A stretch of DNA of 64,000 bases from VXPQ01 sp964608315 (GTDB lineage Bacteria; Bacteroidota; Rhodothermia; Rhodothermales; VXPQ01): contig CAZSNF010000001.1 of the NCBI GenBank assembly GCA_964608315.1, positions 200,158-264,157 of the forward strand. Direction: 5' to 3'. The notes under the pieces are model-generated. The model made no database searches. It saw only the letters and a list, made by a program, of their open reading frames with translations, and was not told the DNA's origin. Made by a program: the position numbers and the translations under genes. This document shows positions 32,790-41,325 of the stretch, piece by piece; the stretch's first letter is position 1, and each line of letters begins with the position of its first letter.

Positions 32790-33562
32790 ATGAGCGACCG
32801 GGACTGCCCCCCGTCTACGTTCAGGCAGGCGCCGGTTACCAGGCTTGCCCGCGCCGAGACGAGAAAGGCTGCTACGTCCGCGACCTCCTCCGCCCTGCCG
32901 AAGCGCCCGACAGGCAGGTGTTGCGCCACGAAGGCCTTCATCTCTTCCGGCTGTTCGCGGACGCGCCGGTCCCAACTGCCCCCGGGAAACCGGATAGATC
33001 CCGGCGCAATGCTGTTTGCCCGAATACCGGCGGGAGCCAGTTCGAGCGCCATGATTTTGGCCGCGCTGATCAGGGCCGATTTCGTCGCGTTGTAGATAGA
33101 AAGTCCGGCGCCGCCGGCTTCTCGTCCGAAAATAGACGCCACGAACAGGATGGCCCCTCCTCCGGCCGCCTTCATGTGCGGCGCGGCGGCGCGCGCCGAA
33201 CGGACATGGGCCCGCAAGTTCAGGTCAAGCACGTTTTCCCAATCCTCGTCGGTCGTATCCACGAACGGTTTGCGGCGATTGCCGCCCACGTTACTCACCA
33301 GAATGTCCAGTTGGCCAAAGCGCTCGACGGCCCGGTTCACCACGTTTCGCGGCGCATCCTGCTTTGCAAGGTCTGTTTGAAGGGCCAGTACCGACGCGCC
33401 CTCCTCTTCCAGTTCCGCCGCCGTTTCAGCAAGGCGTTCTCCGCCCCGGGCGCACAGCACAAGGCGGCAGCCTTCTGCTGCAAGACGTTTTGCGATATAT
33501 TTTCCTATGCCCCGGCTTGATCCCGTAACGATGGCCACCTTGTTTTGCAGTTCGAGGTCCAT
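32786..33562 (-). CDS. short-chain dehydrogenase/reductase
   Basis: 258 residues. Classical SDR: cofactor motif TGSSRGIGK near residue 10, NVGG, catalytic YNATK (Tyr, Lys) preceded by FVASIFGREAGGAG, and the C-terminal TGACLNVDGGQ. Substrate cannot be inferred. Start at 33562 (MDLELQNKVAIVTG) fits the family; the longer frame would read through repeat sequence. Its stop is the TAA in the terminal repeat of A3, so the last residues (SRSLI) may have been altered by the insertion. Confidence 0.9.
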   Translation of the reverse strand: MDLELQNKVAIVTGSSRGIGKYIAKRLAAEGCRLVLCARGGERLAETAAELEEEGASVLALQTDLAKQDAPRNVVNRAVERFGQLDILVSNVGGNRRKPFVDTTDEDWENVLDLNLRAHVRSARAAAPHMKAAGGGAILFVASIFGREAGGAGLSIYNATKSALISAAKIMALELAPAGIRANSIAPGSIRFPGGSWDRRVREQPEEMKAFVAQHLPVGRFGRAEEVADVAAFLVSARASLVTGACLNVDGGQSRSLI

Positions 33563-33671
33563 ATTTTTTTTCGGCGATGCGCGTTTGGTTAAAAATTTCA
33601 GGATACTCCGGGTGATCGCCTGCCATAAAACCCCTTGCGTCGAACGTGTTCCGCATAAAAACGTATACAGG

Positions 33672-33740
33672 GTACTTTGGGATACGCTGATCAAAACCTT
33701 TTCGCTCAGCGCGTCGCATTCGCGCGCAGAGGATATCATG
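33672..33740 (+). repeat. half type B element forming the leader of the next gene
   Basis: GTACTTTGGGATACGCTGAT, then TCAAAACC and TTTCGCTCAGCGCGTCGC match the left end of B1. Homology continues through AGAGGATATCATG, whose ATG (33738) is the start codon of the following gene. The distance from GATAC to ATG is 57 nt, against 56-58 in B1-B3. Only the left half of the element is present. A weaker end-like motif (CAGGATACTCCGGGTGATC) lies at 33599. Confidence 0.75.
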
Positions 33741-34244
33741 ATTGATTCTTTCCAGCATTTGCCCGACGATGCGCGCATCTGGATTTATGCGGCGGATCGA
33801 GACCTGAACGAACTCGAAGAAAACAGGACTATTGAAATCCTGCAAACGTTTTGCGCGTCCTGGGCGTCGCATGGACGACCCGTATTGAGCGGCGCAGGCA
33901 TGGCGGAAAGCCGCTTTGCGGTCATAGCCGGCCATATTCCCGGCGGAGACATTTCAGGATGCGGAATCGATGCTTCCGTGCATGCGCTGGAGCAGGCGCA
34001 AGCCGAACTGGGGCTGGAATGGTTGCCTTCCCTGGCGGTGCATTACCGGGATGCGAACGGGGCGATTCGCTCGGTCTCGCGGGCGGCGTTTCGGGCGTCC
34101 GTCGCCGCGGGCGACGCGTGCGAAACCACCATCGTGTTCGATCCGGGAATACAGCGGCTGGGGGATTTGCGGGCGGGCCTGTTCGAGCAGCCGGCGACGG
34201 AAACCTGGCATCGGCGCATGTTTTTCCTCCCCCGCGCCGTTTGA
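33738..34244 (+). CDS. conserved Bacteroidota protein of unknown function (often labelled 'ABC transporter ATPase')
   Basis: 168 residues. No Walker motifs are present, so the 'ABC transporter ATPase' name carried by similar database entries is not supported. Recognisable family features are an N-terminal LPDDARIWIYAADRDLNELE, an internal HGRPVLSG, SRFAVIAGHIPGG, SGCGIDASVHALEQAQ, a YRDANGAIRSVSRAAF strand and WHRRMFFLP at the end. It starts at the ATG delivered by the half B element with AGAGGA as ribosome binding site. Function unknown. Confidence 0.75.
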   Translation: MIDSFQHLPDDARIWIYAADRDLNELEENRTIEILQTFCASWASHGRPVLSGAGMAESRFAVIAGHIPGGDISGCGIDASVHALEQAQAELGLEWLPSLAVHYRDANGAIRSVSRAAFRASVAAGDACETTIVFDPGIQRLGDLRAGLFEQPATETWHRRMFFLPRAV

Positions 34245-34269
34245 TCCATACGCTTCTTGCACATAAGCT

Positions 34270-35301
34270 ATGCGTAGTCGCTTCGACTGGATGGACAGCG
34301 CCGTGCGAGAAATCGCCGCGGTTTTTCTTTTTCTGTGCGTACTGATCGTTGCAGGCTCCTTCGGGTACATCCTGATCGAGGGATGGAACTGGGTGGACGG
34401 CGTGTATTTTACATTCATTACGCTGACCACCATAGGGTTCGGAGAAATTCACGAACTTTCGACGACGGGCCGCTTTTTTACGATATGCGTCGCCGTGCTC
34501 GGAATGGGCGCCGTGGCGTTTATTGCAGGGCGCAGCGCACAGGCGCTGCTGGTCGGCCGCAAGATTCGGGAACGTCAAATGCAAAGGCAAATCAGTCGTA
34601 TGCAGGATCATTACATCATTTGCGGATACGGTCGGGTGGGGAAGCGCATCGCAAAAGAGCTGCTCCAGTCCGGAGAGACCTTCGTCGTGATCGACCGAAA
34701 CAGGGAAGTAATCGACGCATTGCGCAAGGCGGGCGTCCCGTTCATTGCGGGCAACGCCGAGGACGAGGACGTCCTCCGCCGCGCGGGGCTGGACGCCTCG
34801 AAAGGCCTGATCCTTGCCACGCCCGATGACAGCACGAATGTTTTTGTGAGTTTGAGCGCGCGTCAGGCGCGAAAGGATTTATTCATTCTCTCGCGGGCAA
34901 ACTCGCGGAATATCGAGCAAAAATTGATTCATGCCGGAGCGAACAAAGCCATTTCCCCGCATGAGATTGGCGCCCGGCGCATGGTGGAGGTTATTTTGCG
35001 ACCCAATGTGGACCGATTCATGGACGAGGTATTTCGCGCCGAATCGATCGACCAGGCCATGGACGAAATCAGGGTACGGGAAGGCGCCGGCATTGTCGGA
35101 AAATCCCTGTCGGAAAGCCATTTCCGACAGGAGTTCGACCTGATTGTTATTGCCGCGATCGATGGAGCCACCGGGGAAATGCGTTTTAATCCGAGTGCGC
35201 AGGACGCCATACGGGCGCAAGATATTCTGATCGTGCTTGGACGTCGGGAGGTTATTCAACGCTTGCGGGAATTGTACGGAACCCCCGTATCGCACGTCTG
35301 A
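34270..35301 (+). CDS. potassium channel with RCK (TrkA-N/TrkA-C) domains
   Basis: 343 residues. Two transmembrane helices (about 15-36 and 70-92) flank a pore loop with selectivity filter TLTTIGFGE. RCK_N begins YIICGYGRVGKRIAKELL (Rossmann GxGxxG) with FVVIDRNREVIDAL; RCK_C is around 255-340 (AGIVGKSLSESHFRQEFDLIVIAAI). This is the MthK-like architecture, where ligand binding to a ring of RCK domains gates K+ flow. Ligand (Ca2+, nucleotide) cannot be told. Confidence 0.93.
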   Translation: MRSRFDWMDSAVREIAAVFLFLCVLIVAGSFGYILIEGWNWVDGVYFTFITLTTIGFGEIHELSTTGRFFTICVAVLGMGAVAFIAGRSAQALLVGRKIRERQMQRQISRMQDHYIICGYGRVGKRIAKELLQSGETFVVIDRNREVIDALRKAGVPFIAGNAEDEDVLRRAGLDASKGLILATPDDSTNVFVSLSARQARKDLFILSRANSRNIEQKLIHAGANKAISPHEIGARRMVEVILRPNVDRFMDEVFRAESIDQAMDEIRVREGAGIVGKSLSESHFRQEFDLIVIAAIDGATGEMRFNPSAQDAIRAQDILIVLGRREVIQRLRELYGTPVSHV

Positions 35302-35327
35302 TCCTTTGCCCGCATTGCACTGAACCC

Positions 35328-36335
35328 ATGCCTTCCTCTTTCAAAAAAATCCTTGGCGCGCTTTTGCTCATGGCGGGAAGCCATGCCGCGGGGGCGCAGT
35401 CCTACATCAATCAGCAGGACATTGAGGCAGTGCTGGAAAAATACCGCGTCGAGCGCGTGGCGGACCTGCCGAGGGTAGAGTATACCTATTCCGTGCTGGG
35501 CGATGGGCGGGGAAGCACGGTGCTGGCCCGCAACAGTTTCTACAAGATCATGGGCGAAGGGGACGCCAAACGGGGCCATGCCCGCTCCAAGCTGGTGGAA
35601 CTGTTGAATCGCCGGTTGATGGGCGCCGTGCAAATTGGCGACACGCTGGTGATTCCCCGGCAATTCGAGACGGATTTCCGGGCCTATGCGCCGTTTCCCG
35701 TAACGTATCCAGGCGCTCGGGAATTCGACAAATTGTTCGTCATCCACAAAACCATACAGGCCTGGGCCGCCTACGAAGATGGCGAACTGGCGCGCTGGGG
35801 CATCGTCAATACGGGAGTTTCCTCCAATCCTACGCCGCAAGGCCGCTTCAATTTCAACTGGAAAACGGAATACCGCATATCGTCCCTGAGTCCTCCAGGC
35901 GAGCGCTGGGAGATGTACTGGGTATTCAATTTTCACAATGCCCGGGGAATACATGTGCATCAATACCCCATGCCCACGGGCGGACCTACCAGCCACGGGT
36001 GCGTACGGCTGGTGGAAGCCGACGCGAAATGGATTTACGACTGGGCGAGCCCCTGGCGAGTGGCGAATGGCCTGGTCGGCCCCGGCTCCACGGGCAGCCG
36101 CATTCTTGCGCAAGGAACCACGGTGCTGGTTATCGGGGAGGATCCGGAAGGCGCGCCCGTTCCGTTCGTTTGGGGCGAAACGCCGACGCTGAGGCGCGTC
36201 GAATTGCCTGCCCATCCGTACGAGGTGCCGCCGGGCACGAACCAGCAGAAGCGCTTTGACCGGTTGCGCTCCGAAAACGCCGGCGAGGCGCCGTCGCTAC
36301 CGGATTACATGGAAGAATCTTCGGAAGCGGGGTAG
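35328..36335 (+). CDS. L,D-transpeptidase (YkuD family)
   Basis: 335 residues. Signal peptide about 1-23 (LGALLLMAGSHAAGA-Q). The YkuD catalytic motif is present: IHVHQYPMPTGGPTSHGCVRL, with His and Cys of SHGCVR. Such enzymes crosslink peptidoglycan or attach proteins to it in the periplasm. An N-terminal segment (about 25-120) has no assigned domain. The last 39 bp overlap convergently with the end of lepB. Confidence 0.88.
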   Translation: MPSSFKKILGALLLMAGSHAAGAQSYINQQDIEAVLEKYRVERVADLPRVEYTYSVLGDGRGSTVLARNSFYKIMGEGDAKRGHARSKLVELLNRRLMGAVQIGDTLVIPRQFETDFRAYAPFPVTYPGAREFDKLFVIHKTIQAWAAYEDGELARWGIVNTGVSSNPTPQGRFNFNWKTEYRISSLSPPGERWEMYWVFNFHNARGIHVHQYPMPTGGPTSHGCVRLVEADAKWIYDWASPWRVANGLVGPGSTGSRILAQGTTVLVIGEDPEGAPVPFVWGETPTLRRVELPAHPYEVPPGTNQQKRFDRLRSENAGEAPSLPDYMEESSEAG

Positions 36336-37427
36336 CACGGCCTCCTTGTCCCAGGAAAAATAGATGAGCACGGCCTTGCCCACGATGTGATCCATGGGCA
36401 CGAAGCCCCAGAAGCGGCTGTCCTCCGAGTTGTCCCGGTTGTCTCCCATCACGAAGTAATAATCCTGCCGGAACGTCCAGGAGGTTACCGGCTCGCCGTC
36501 CACTTCAAAACCCCCGTCGCTCGTCTGCCGGACAGAATGGCCCTCGTATCGGGCAATGACCGGTCCATAGACGTCCCAGTTATCCTGGGTCAGCGTAACG
36601 GAGCGCCCCTCGGCGGGAATGGTGACCGGGCCGAAATTATCAGGCGTGTACCCGCGTCCCGAAGGATACATGACCATGTCGTAGTATTCGGCGGCGCTTT
36701 CTCGTACGATGGACGGCTCGACGCGATCTATCCAGGACCAGGCTTCTATGGCTTCCGCGGCCTCCCGGGTCGCTTGCACCCGAACCACGCTCATATCTTG
36801 CGTGGTCTGGAAGTCCGACACGCCCAGTTCCCGGAGCGCTGCGCCGGAAAGCTGCATGCGAGGATCGCTTTTGCGCACATCCCAGTACTGCTGCATATCC
36901 TTGTTCAGGGGCAGGGCGTTTCCATCCGCGTACACCATTTTATCGGCTATTTCGAGGCGTTCGCCCGGCATTCCGACGACGCGCTTGATGTAATGCGTTT
37001 TGCGGTCGATCGGTTGGTCGTCGGGAGGGAAATTGAATACGATGGCGTCTCCCCGCCCGACGTTCGCAAACCCCGGAAACCGGGTGTGCGGCAAAAGAAA
37101 ATCCCTGACGTAGACAGGCGTGAAGGGAATGCCGAGCGTCAGGGGCGTACGGGTGCCGTAGTGTATCTTCGAAACGAACAGGTAATCGCCCACCAGCAGG
37201 CTTTTCTCCATGGAGGGCGTGGGAATTCTGAACAGATCGAAAAAAAGCGTCCGCACGATCACCATGATCACGAGAATGTACAGAAAAGCGTCTGTCCATT
37301 CCCTCAGCGGGCTTTTCGGTTTTTTGCTTCGGGTAGAACCCTGCTTGTCCGCAGGCGGAGAGGCCATGCGGGCCAAGCGGTCTTTCGGTGCGCGGCGCTT
37401 TTTGCGGCCTGTTGGAGATGCTGCCAA
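36297..37427 (-). CDS. lepB: signal peptidase I
   Basis: 376 residues, longer than E. coli LepB through an insertion of about 110 residues between catalytic boxes. N-terminal membrane segment about 47-64 (AFLYILVIMVIVRTLFF). Catalytic Ser72 (IPTPSMEKSLLVGDY) and Lys148 (THYIKRVVGMPGERLEI). The late box GDNRDNSEDSRFWGFVP is intact. It probably starts with TTG at 37427, because AAGGA lies 7 nt upstream; that AAGGA belongs to an AAGGATACGA repeat-end-like motif (37431-37440). ATG at residue 21 is the alternative. Confidence 0.92.
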   Translation of the reverse strand: MAASPTGRKKRRAPKDRLARMASPPADKQGSTRSKKPKSPLREWTDAFLYILVIMVIVRTLFFDLFRIPTPSMEKSLLVGDYLFVSKIHYGTRTPLTLGIPFTPVYVRDFLLPHTRFPGFANVGRGDAIVFNFPPDDQPIDRKTHYIKRVVGMPGERLEIADKMVYADGNALPLNKDMQQYWDVRKSDPRMQLSGAALRELGVSDFQTTQDMSVVRVQATREAAEAIEAWSWIDRVEPSIVRESAAEYYDMVMYPSGRGYTPDNFGPVTIPAEGRSVTLTQDNWDVYGPVIARYEGHSVRQTSDGGFEVDGEPVTSWTFRQDYYFVMGDNRDNSEDSRFWGFVPMDHIVGKAVLIYFSWDKEAVLPRFRRFFHVIR

Positions 37428-37470
37428 AATCGTATCCTTGATTGCTTTGTTGGCGGTCGGGTTCTTCCCT

Positions 37471-38262
37471 TTACAACGATGGACGTCCTTGTTTCATGTC
37501 TGGAACGGGTATCTTTTCGAGAAAAAAGCGTTCCCCGTCAAAGCCGGTTAAAAACCAGGATTGCCGCGCGGTGACATAGTAGTAATCCACATAGGGGGCG
37601 CAGACGCCTGCGCGCAAGACGGGGTCGAACAGGCTCGCCTTGAATTCGGGCAGGCGATCCCGATATTTTCGGTCCGTCATGGTCACGACCCCCCGCTCGA
37701 AGGGACCGTTGACGTCAACAACCACCAGCGGAATGGCGTCGTTCAGGACGAATCGGTATTCGAACTGGATATATTCAGGAGACGTTTGGCCTTCGGCGAC
37801 CTGCTCCGTAACGGTGCGGGTCGGCGGGCCAAAGTGCGCTTCCAGCAAGGCGCGCAGGGTTCTCGTGCGCATCGTATCGGCGGGGATGCGTTCGTTGCTG
37901 CCGAGATAGGCCCACTGCGTATCCCGGAAGGTTTCCTCAAAGGCGTCGATTTCCGGGGGCGGCGTCAGGCGAATGCTGTGGATGGAGGGCGGCGGCGGAT
38001 TCCGCAACGCTTCCAGCAACGCCATCTGTTCCCGTACGTCTTCGGCTACATAGGGGAGCTGGTCCGGCGGGAACGGCGCTACGCGCAAACCTTTTCGGGA
38101 AAAAATGTCTTGCGCTTCCACGCGCAGGCGAGCAACCTGGTACAGGCCGAGCAAGACGTCCGTGGGGTCGTTCGACTGACCTTTTGCATGCGCGACGCCC
38201 AATCCCGCGTTGCCCAGCAGAAAAAACAGCCCCAACCATACCCGGACTTGCAGACTCCTCAT
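37471..38262 (-). CDS. exported protein of unknown function
   Basis: 263 residues. Signal peptide about 1-27 (VWLGLFFLLGNAGLGVAHA). The mature part has no domain I recognise: segments GLRVAPFPPDQLPYV, FRDTQWAYLGSNERI, ALLEAHFGPPTRTV and YIQFEYRFVLNDAIPLVVVDVNGP suggest a mixed alpha/beta domain. Placed between lepA and lepB, 17 bp after the lepA stop, it may be cotranscribed with them. Start at 38262 (MRSLQVRVW) is set by the signal peptide. Confidence 0.7.
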   Translation of the reverse strand: MRSLQVRVWLGLFFLLGNAGLGVAHAKGQSNDPTDVLLGLYQVARLRVEAQDIFSRKGLRVAPFPPDQLPYVAEDVREQMALLEALRNPPPPSIHSIRLTPPPEIDAFEETFRDTQWAYLGSNERIPADTMRTRTLRALLEAHFGPPTRTVTEQVAEGQTSPEYIQFEYRFVLNDAIPLVVVDVNGPFERGVVTMTDRKYRDRLPEFKASLFDPVLRAGVCAPYVDYYYVTARQSWFLTGFDGERFFLEKIPVPDMKQGRPSL

Positions 38263-38279
38263 GGCATATTCCCCGGTTG

Positions 38280-40088
38280 CTACCCTTCCATTGAGAGAAC
38301 GGCCAAAAAAGCCTCTTGCGGCACCTCGATCCTCCCCACCTGCTTCATGCGCTTCTTGCCTTCTTTTTGTTTTTCGAGCAGTTTTCGCTTTCGGGAAATA
38401 TCGCCGCCGTAACATTTGGCCGTTACATCTTTTCGAAGGGGCCGCACCGTTTCGCGAGCGATCACCTTGTTGCCGATCGCTGCCTGGAGGGCCACCTCGA
38501 ACATTTGCCGGGGAATGAGCTCCTTCAGTTTTTGCGTCAGCTTGCGGCCCATGTCGTAGGCCTTGTCTTTATGAACAATGGTCGAAAGCGCGTCCACCGG
38601 GTCCCCGTTGATCAGTACGTCCAGCTTGACCAGCGCGCTTTCGCGATATTCGAGGAATTCGTAATCGAAGGAGGCATAGCCCCGGCTGCCGCTTTTCAAC
38701 CGGTCGTAGAAGTCGAAAACGATTTCCGCGAGGGGAAGTTCGTACTGAAGGTTTACGCGCTCTTCGCCAAGGTACGACTGATTGACGTAGACGCCCCGGC
38801 GATCCTGGCATAATTGCATCAGGTTGCCGATGCAGGTTGGCGGAGTAATGATTTCGGCCTGCACGATCGGCTCCCGAATTCGTTCGATTTCGCCGCGGGG
38901 CGGCATGCTGCTCGGGTTGTCCACGATATGCACGGATTCGTCGCGCAAAAGCGCTTCGTACTTTACGTTCGGCACCGTAGCGATGATATCCAGCCCGAAT
39001 TCGCGGTCGAGGCGCTCCTGCACGATCTCCATATGGAGCAGCCCCAGAAAACCGATGCGAAACCCGAAGCCGAGCGCGGCGGAGGTTTCCGGTTCGTAGG
39101 TCAGTGCGGCGTCGTTGAGTTGCAGCTTCTCGAGCGAGGAACGAAGGTCGGAGAAATCGTCGGGATTGACCGGGTATACGCCGCTGAACACCATCGGCTT
39201 GACTTCCCGAAAACCTGATACGGGCGCCGCGGCGGGGCGGGATTTCAGCGTGACGGTATCCCCCACCCGCGTATGCCCTACCTCTTTCACCGAACCGATC
39301 AAATAACCCACTTCGCCGGCGCGCAGTTCGTCCACCGGGTGCATGGAAAGGCGCAGAATCCCGATTTCTTCCGCATCGTATTCTCGTCCGTTCGACATGA
39401 AGCGCATGCGTTCCCCTTTCTTCAGCGCCCCGTGGAAAATTCGCGCATACACGATGGACCCGCGGTAGGGATTGAAGATCGAGTCGAAAATGAGCGCTTG
39501 AAGCGGGGCGTCCGGATTGCCTTGCGGCGGCGGGATGCGACGGACGATTTCTTCCAGCAAGCGATCCACGCCAAGCCCCGTCTTGGCGCTTATCCGAATG
39601 ATGTCCTCCGCCGCGTCGCCCAGAAGCTCCTGAATGGAGCGGGCTACGATATCGGCGCGCGCATTGGGCAAGTCTACCTTGTTGATCACCGGAATGATTT
39701 CCAGATCGTTGCTCAGGGCCAGGTGCACGTTGGAAAGCGTCTGCGCCTCGATGCCCTGCACGGCGTCCACCACGAGAATAGCCCCCTCGCAGGCTTTCAG
39801 GGCGCGAGAAACCTCGTACGCGAAGTCCACGTGTCCCGGCGTGTCGATCAGGTTCAGTACATATTCCTGGCCGTCCGCCGCCTGGTGGCCCATGCGAATG
39901 GCGTGGCTCTTGATTGTGATGCCCCGCTCGCGCTCAAGGTCCATGCTGTCGAGCACCTGCGCTTGCAATTCGCGCTCGCTCAGGGTGCCTGTCCGCTCAA
40001 GCAATCGGTCGGCAAGGGTGCTCTTGCCATGATCGATGTGCGCAATGATGCAAAAATTACGTATCCGGCTCTGCCTTTCGTCGGACAT
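38280..40088 (-). CDS. lepA: elongation factor 4 (LepA)
   Basis: 602 residues, normal length. Translational GTPase. G1 AHIDHGKST at 16-24, RERGITIKSHAIRM (switch I), DTPGHVDF, NKVDLPNA; the LepA-specific C-terminal domain ends SRKRKLLEKQKEGKKRMKQVGRIEVPQEAFLAVL. Start at 40088 (MSDERQSRIRNF). Neighbouring lepB and lspA make an export-themed neighbourhood, although LepA itself acts on ribosomes. Confidence 0.97.
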   Translation of the reverse strand: MSDERQSRIRNFCIIAHIDHGKSTLADRLLERTGTLSERELQAQVLDSMDLERERGITIKSHAIRMGHQAADGQEYVLNLIDTPGHVDFAYEVSRALKACEGAILVVDAVQGIEAQTLSNVHLALSNDLEIIPVINKVDLPNARADIVARSIQELLGDAAEDIIRISAKTGLGVDRLLEEIVRRIPPPQGNPDAPLQALIFDSIFNPYRGSIVYARIFHGALKKGERMRFMSNGREYDAEEIGILRLSMHPVDELRAGEVGYLIGSVKEVGHTRVGDTVTLKSRPAAAPVSGFREVKPMVFSGVYPVNPDDFSDLRSSLEKLQLNDAALTYEPETSAALGFGFRIGFLGLLHMEIVQERLDREFGLDIIATVPNVKYEALLRDESVHIVDNPSSMPPRGEIERIREPIVQAEIITPPTCIGNLMQLCQDRRGVYVNQSYLGEERVNLQYELPLAEIVFDFYDRLKSGSRGYASFDYEFLEYRESALVKLDVLINGDPVDALSTIVHKDKAYDMGRKLTQKLKELIPRQMFEVALQAAIGNKVIARETVRPLRKDVTAKCYGGDISRKRKLLEKQKEGKKRMKQVGRIEVPQEAFLAVLSMEG

Positions 40089-40137
40089 GTCCGTACCCTG
40101 TCGGAATGAACCGTCGGGCGCGCCCGACAGGTTCGGA

Positions 40138-40758
40138 TTACGCGATATTTCCGTCCGGAACGCCGGGATCGGAAACCGTCTCCGGAAGCGCGTCCAGCGC
40201 ATCCGGGGCGTCCGCCTCGTTCTGCGCGGCTTCTCGCTCCGCTTGTTCTTGCGCGTATTTCTTGTGCAAAAGAATCACGCTGGCCACCCCGCACACGATC
40301 CCCATATCGGCCACATTCCATATCGGAAACAGGGAAATATACATGCCGCCGATCAGAGGGATGGACTCGGGGAGGAATCCGCTCCACAGATTCACGTGAA
40401 TAAAATCGACCACTTTGCCGGAAAACAACGCATCTCCGTAAAAAAGGCGGTCGATAATGTTGCCGAGGGCGCCGCCCAGAATAAGCGCCAGGCTTGCCCG
40501 GTAGGGATAGTAATCCTGACGAACGCGATAGAGGTAAAATACGATCAGGGCCGTCGCCAGCATGGAAAACACGGTCACGACCGCAGTGGGTCCCGGCGTA
40601 ATGCCGAACGCCATGCCGGGATTCTCGGTGAACGTGAACTTCAGCCAGTCGCCCAGCACGGGAATTTGCTGGCCCCGATACATCGTGCGGAGCACAAGCA
40701 ATTTCGTAGACTGGTCCAGGAGAACGACAAGGCCGGAAATCCAGAGAACGCGCATCAT
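40138..40758 (-). CDS. lspA: lipoprotein signal peptidase
   Basis: 206 residues. Cleaves prolipoprotein signal peptides in the inner membrane. Four hydrophobic segments; conserved boxes DQSTKLLV, ENPGMAFG, GGALGNIIDRL, VVDFIHV (Asp118) and FPIWNVADMGI (Asp151), the two aspartates forming the catalytic dyad. The C-terminal about 35 residues are an acidic Ala-rich tail beyond the usual end. Confidence 0.95.
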   Translation of the reverse strand: MMRVLWISGLVVLLDQSTKLLVLRTMYRGQQIPVLGDWLKFTFTENPGMAFGITPGPTAVVTVFSMLATALIVFYLYRVRQDYYPYRASLALILGGALGNIIDRLFYGDALFSGKVVDFIHVNLWSGFLPESIPLIGGMYISLFPIWNVADMGIVCGVASVILLHKKYAQEQAEREAAQNEADAPDALDALPETVSDPGVPDGNIA

Positions 40759-40788
40759 AATCGTATACTGGACCGCCGCCCGTATCGT

Positions 40789-41247
40789 CTACCTCTTTTG
40801 CCGCGCCTTGCCCTCTATGGACATCTCCGTGTGCGGCACGGCTTCCAGGCGTTCTCTGGAGATCGCCTTGCCCGTCACGCGGCATATCCCGTAGGTCTTG
40901 TTTTTGATGCGCTCCAGCGCGCGGTCCAGGTATCCCACGTATTTCTTCTGTCGCGCCAGCATCAGATAAAGCTTTTCGCGCTCCATGGCGTCGGTTCCGG
41001 CGTCCGCCATGTGAAAGCTGTACGCGGTGTCGTTTTCGGCTTGCTCGCGCACATCGTCCAGTTGCGTACGCATTCGATCAATGTCCTCCACGGCTTCCAT
41101 GCGCCGCGCCAGAATGATCTCCCTGAAATGCTCGAAGTCGTCGTCCGCAAACCATGTGTTGGCGCGGACGTCGGGCTGCGAGTCCCCTCCTGCCCCCTCG
41201 CCGGCGCCGGAAGCATTGGCGTCGATAGGTGATTTTTTTACAGCCAT
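40789..41247 (-). CDS. DksA/TraR-family protein lacking zinc cysteines
   Basis: 152 residues. Coiled-coil region followed by the DksA C-terminal segment (YGICRVTGKAISRERLEAVPHTEMSIEGKARQ). In E. coli DksA the corresponding finger has four cysteines; here only one is left (CRVTG and SIEG). Loss of these cysteines is common in Bacteroidota homologues. DksA proteins bind RNA polymerase through the secondary channel with ppGpp; whether this one does is inferred. Upstream of lspA by 30 bp, likely cotranscribed. Confidence 0.88.
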   Translation of the reverse strand: MAVKKSPIDANASGAGEGAGGDSQPDVRANTWFADDDFEHFREIILARRMEAVEDIDRMRTQLDDVREQAENDTAYSFHMADAGTDAMEREKLYLMLARQKKYVGYLDRALERIKNKTYGICRVTGKAISRERLEAVPHTEMSIEGKARQKR

Positions 41248-41325
41248 GTCGAAAGTACGCGACGAACAATAGTCCCCGGATGGTTTTTACCCTTTCCGAA
41301 CACCTCTCTGTCGCAATCTGCCTGG

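Noticed and set aside
33738..34244. Annotation as an ABC transporter ATPase
   Set aside because: No Walker A, signature or Walker B motif; similar proteins carry that name in databases without support.
40789..41247. Loss of the DksA zinc finger as a novel finding
   Set aside because: Cysteine-poor DksA-like proteins with YGICRVTGK are common in Bacteroidota, so it is noted only as a lineage sign.
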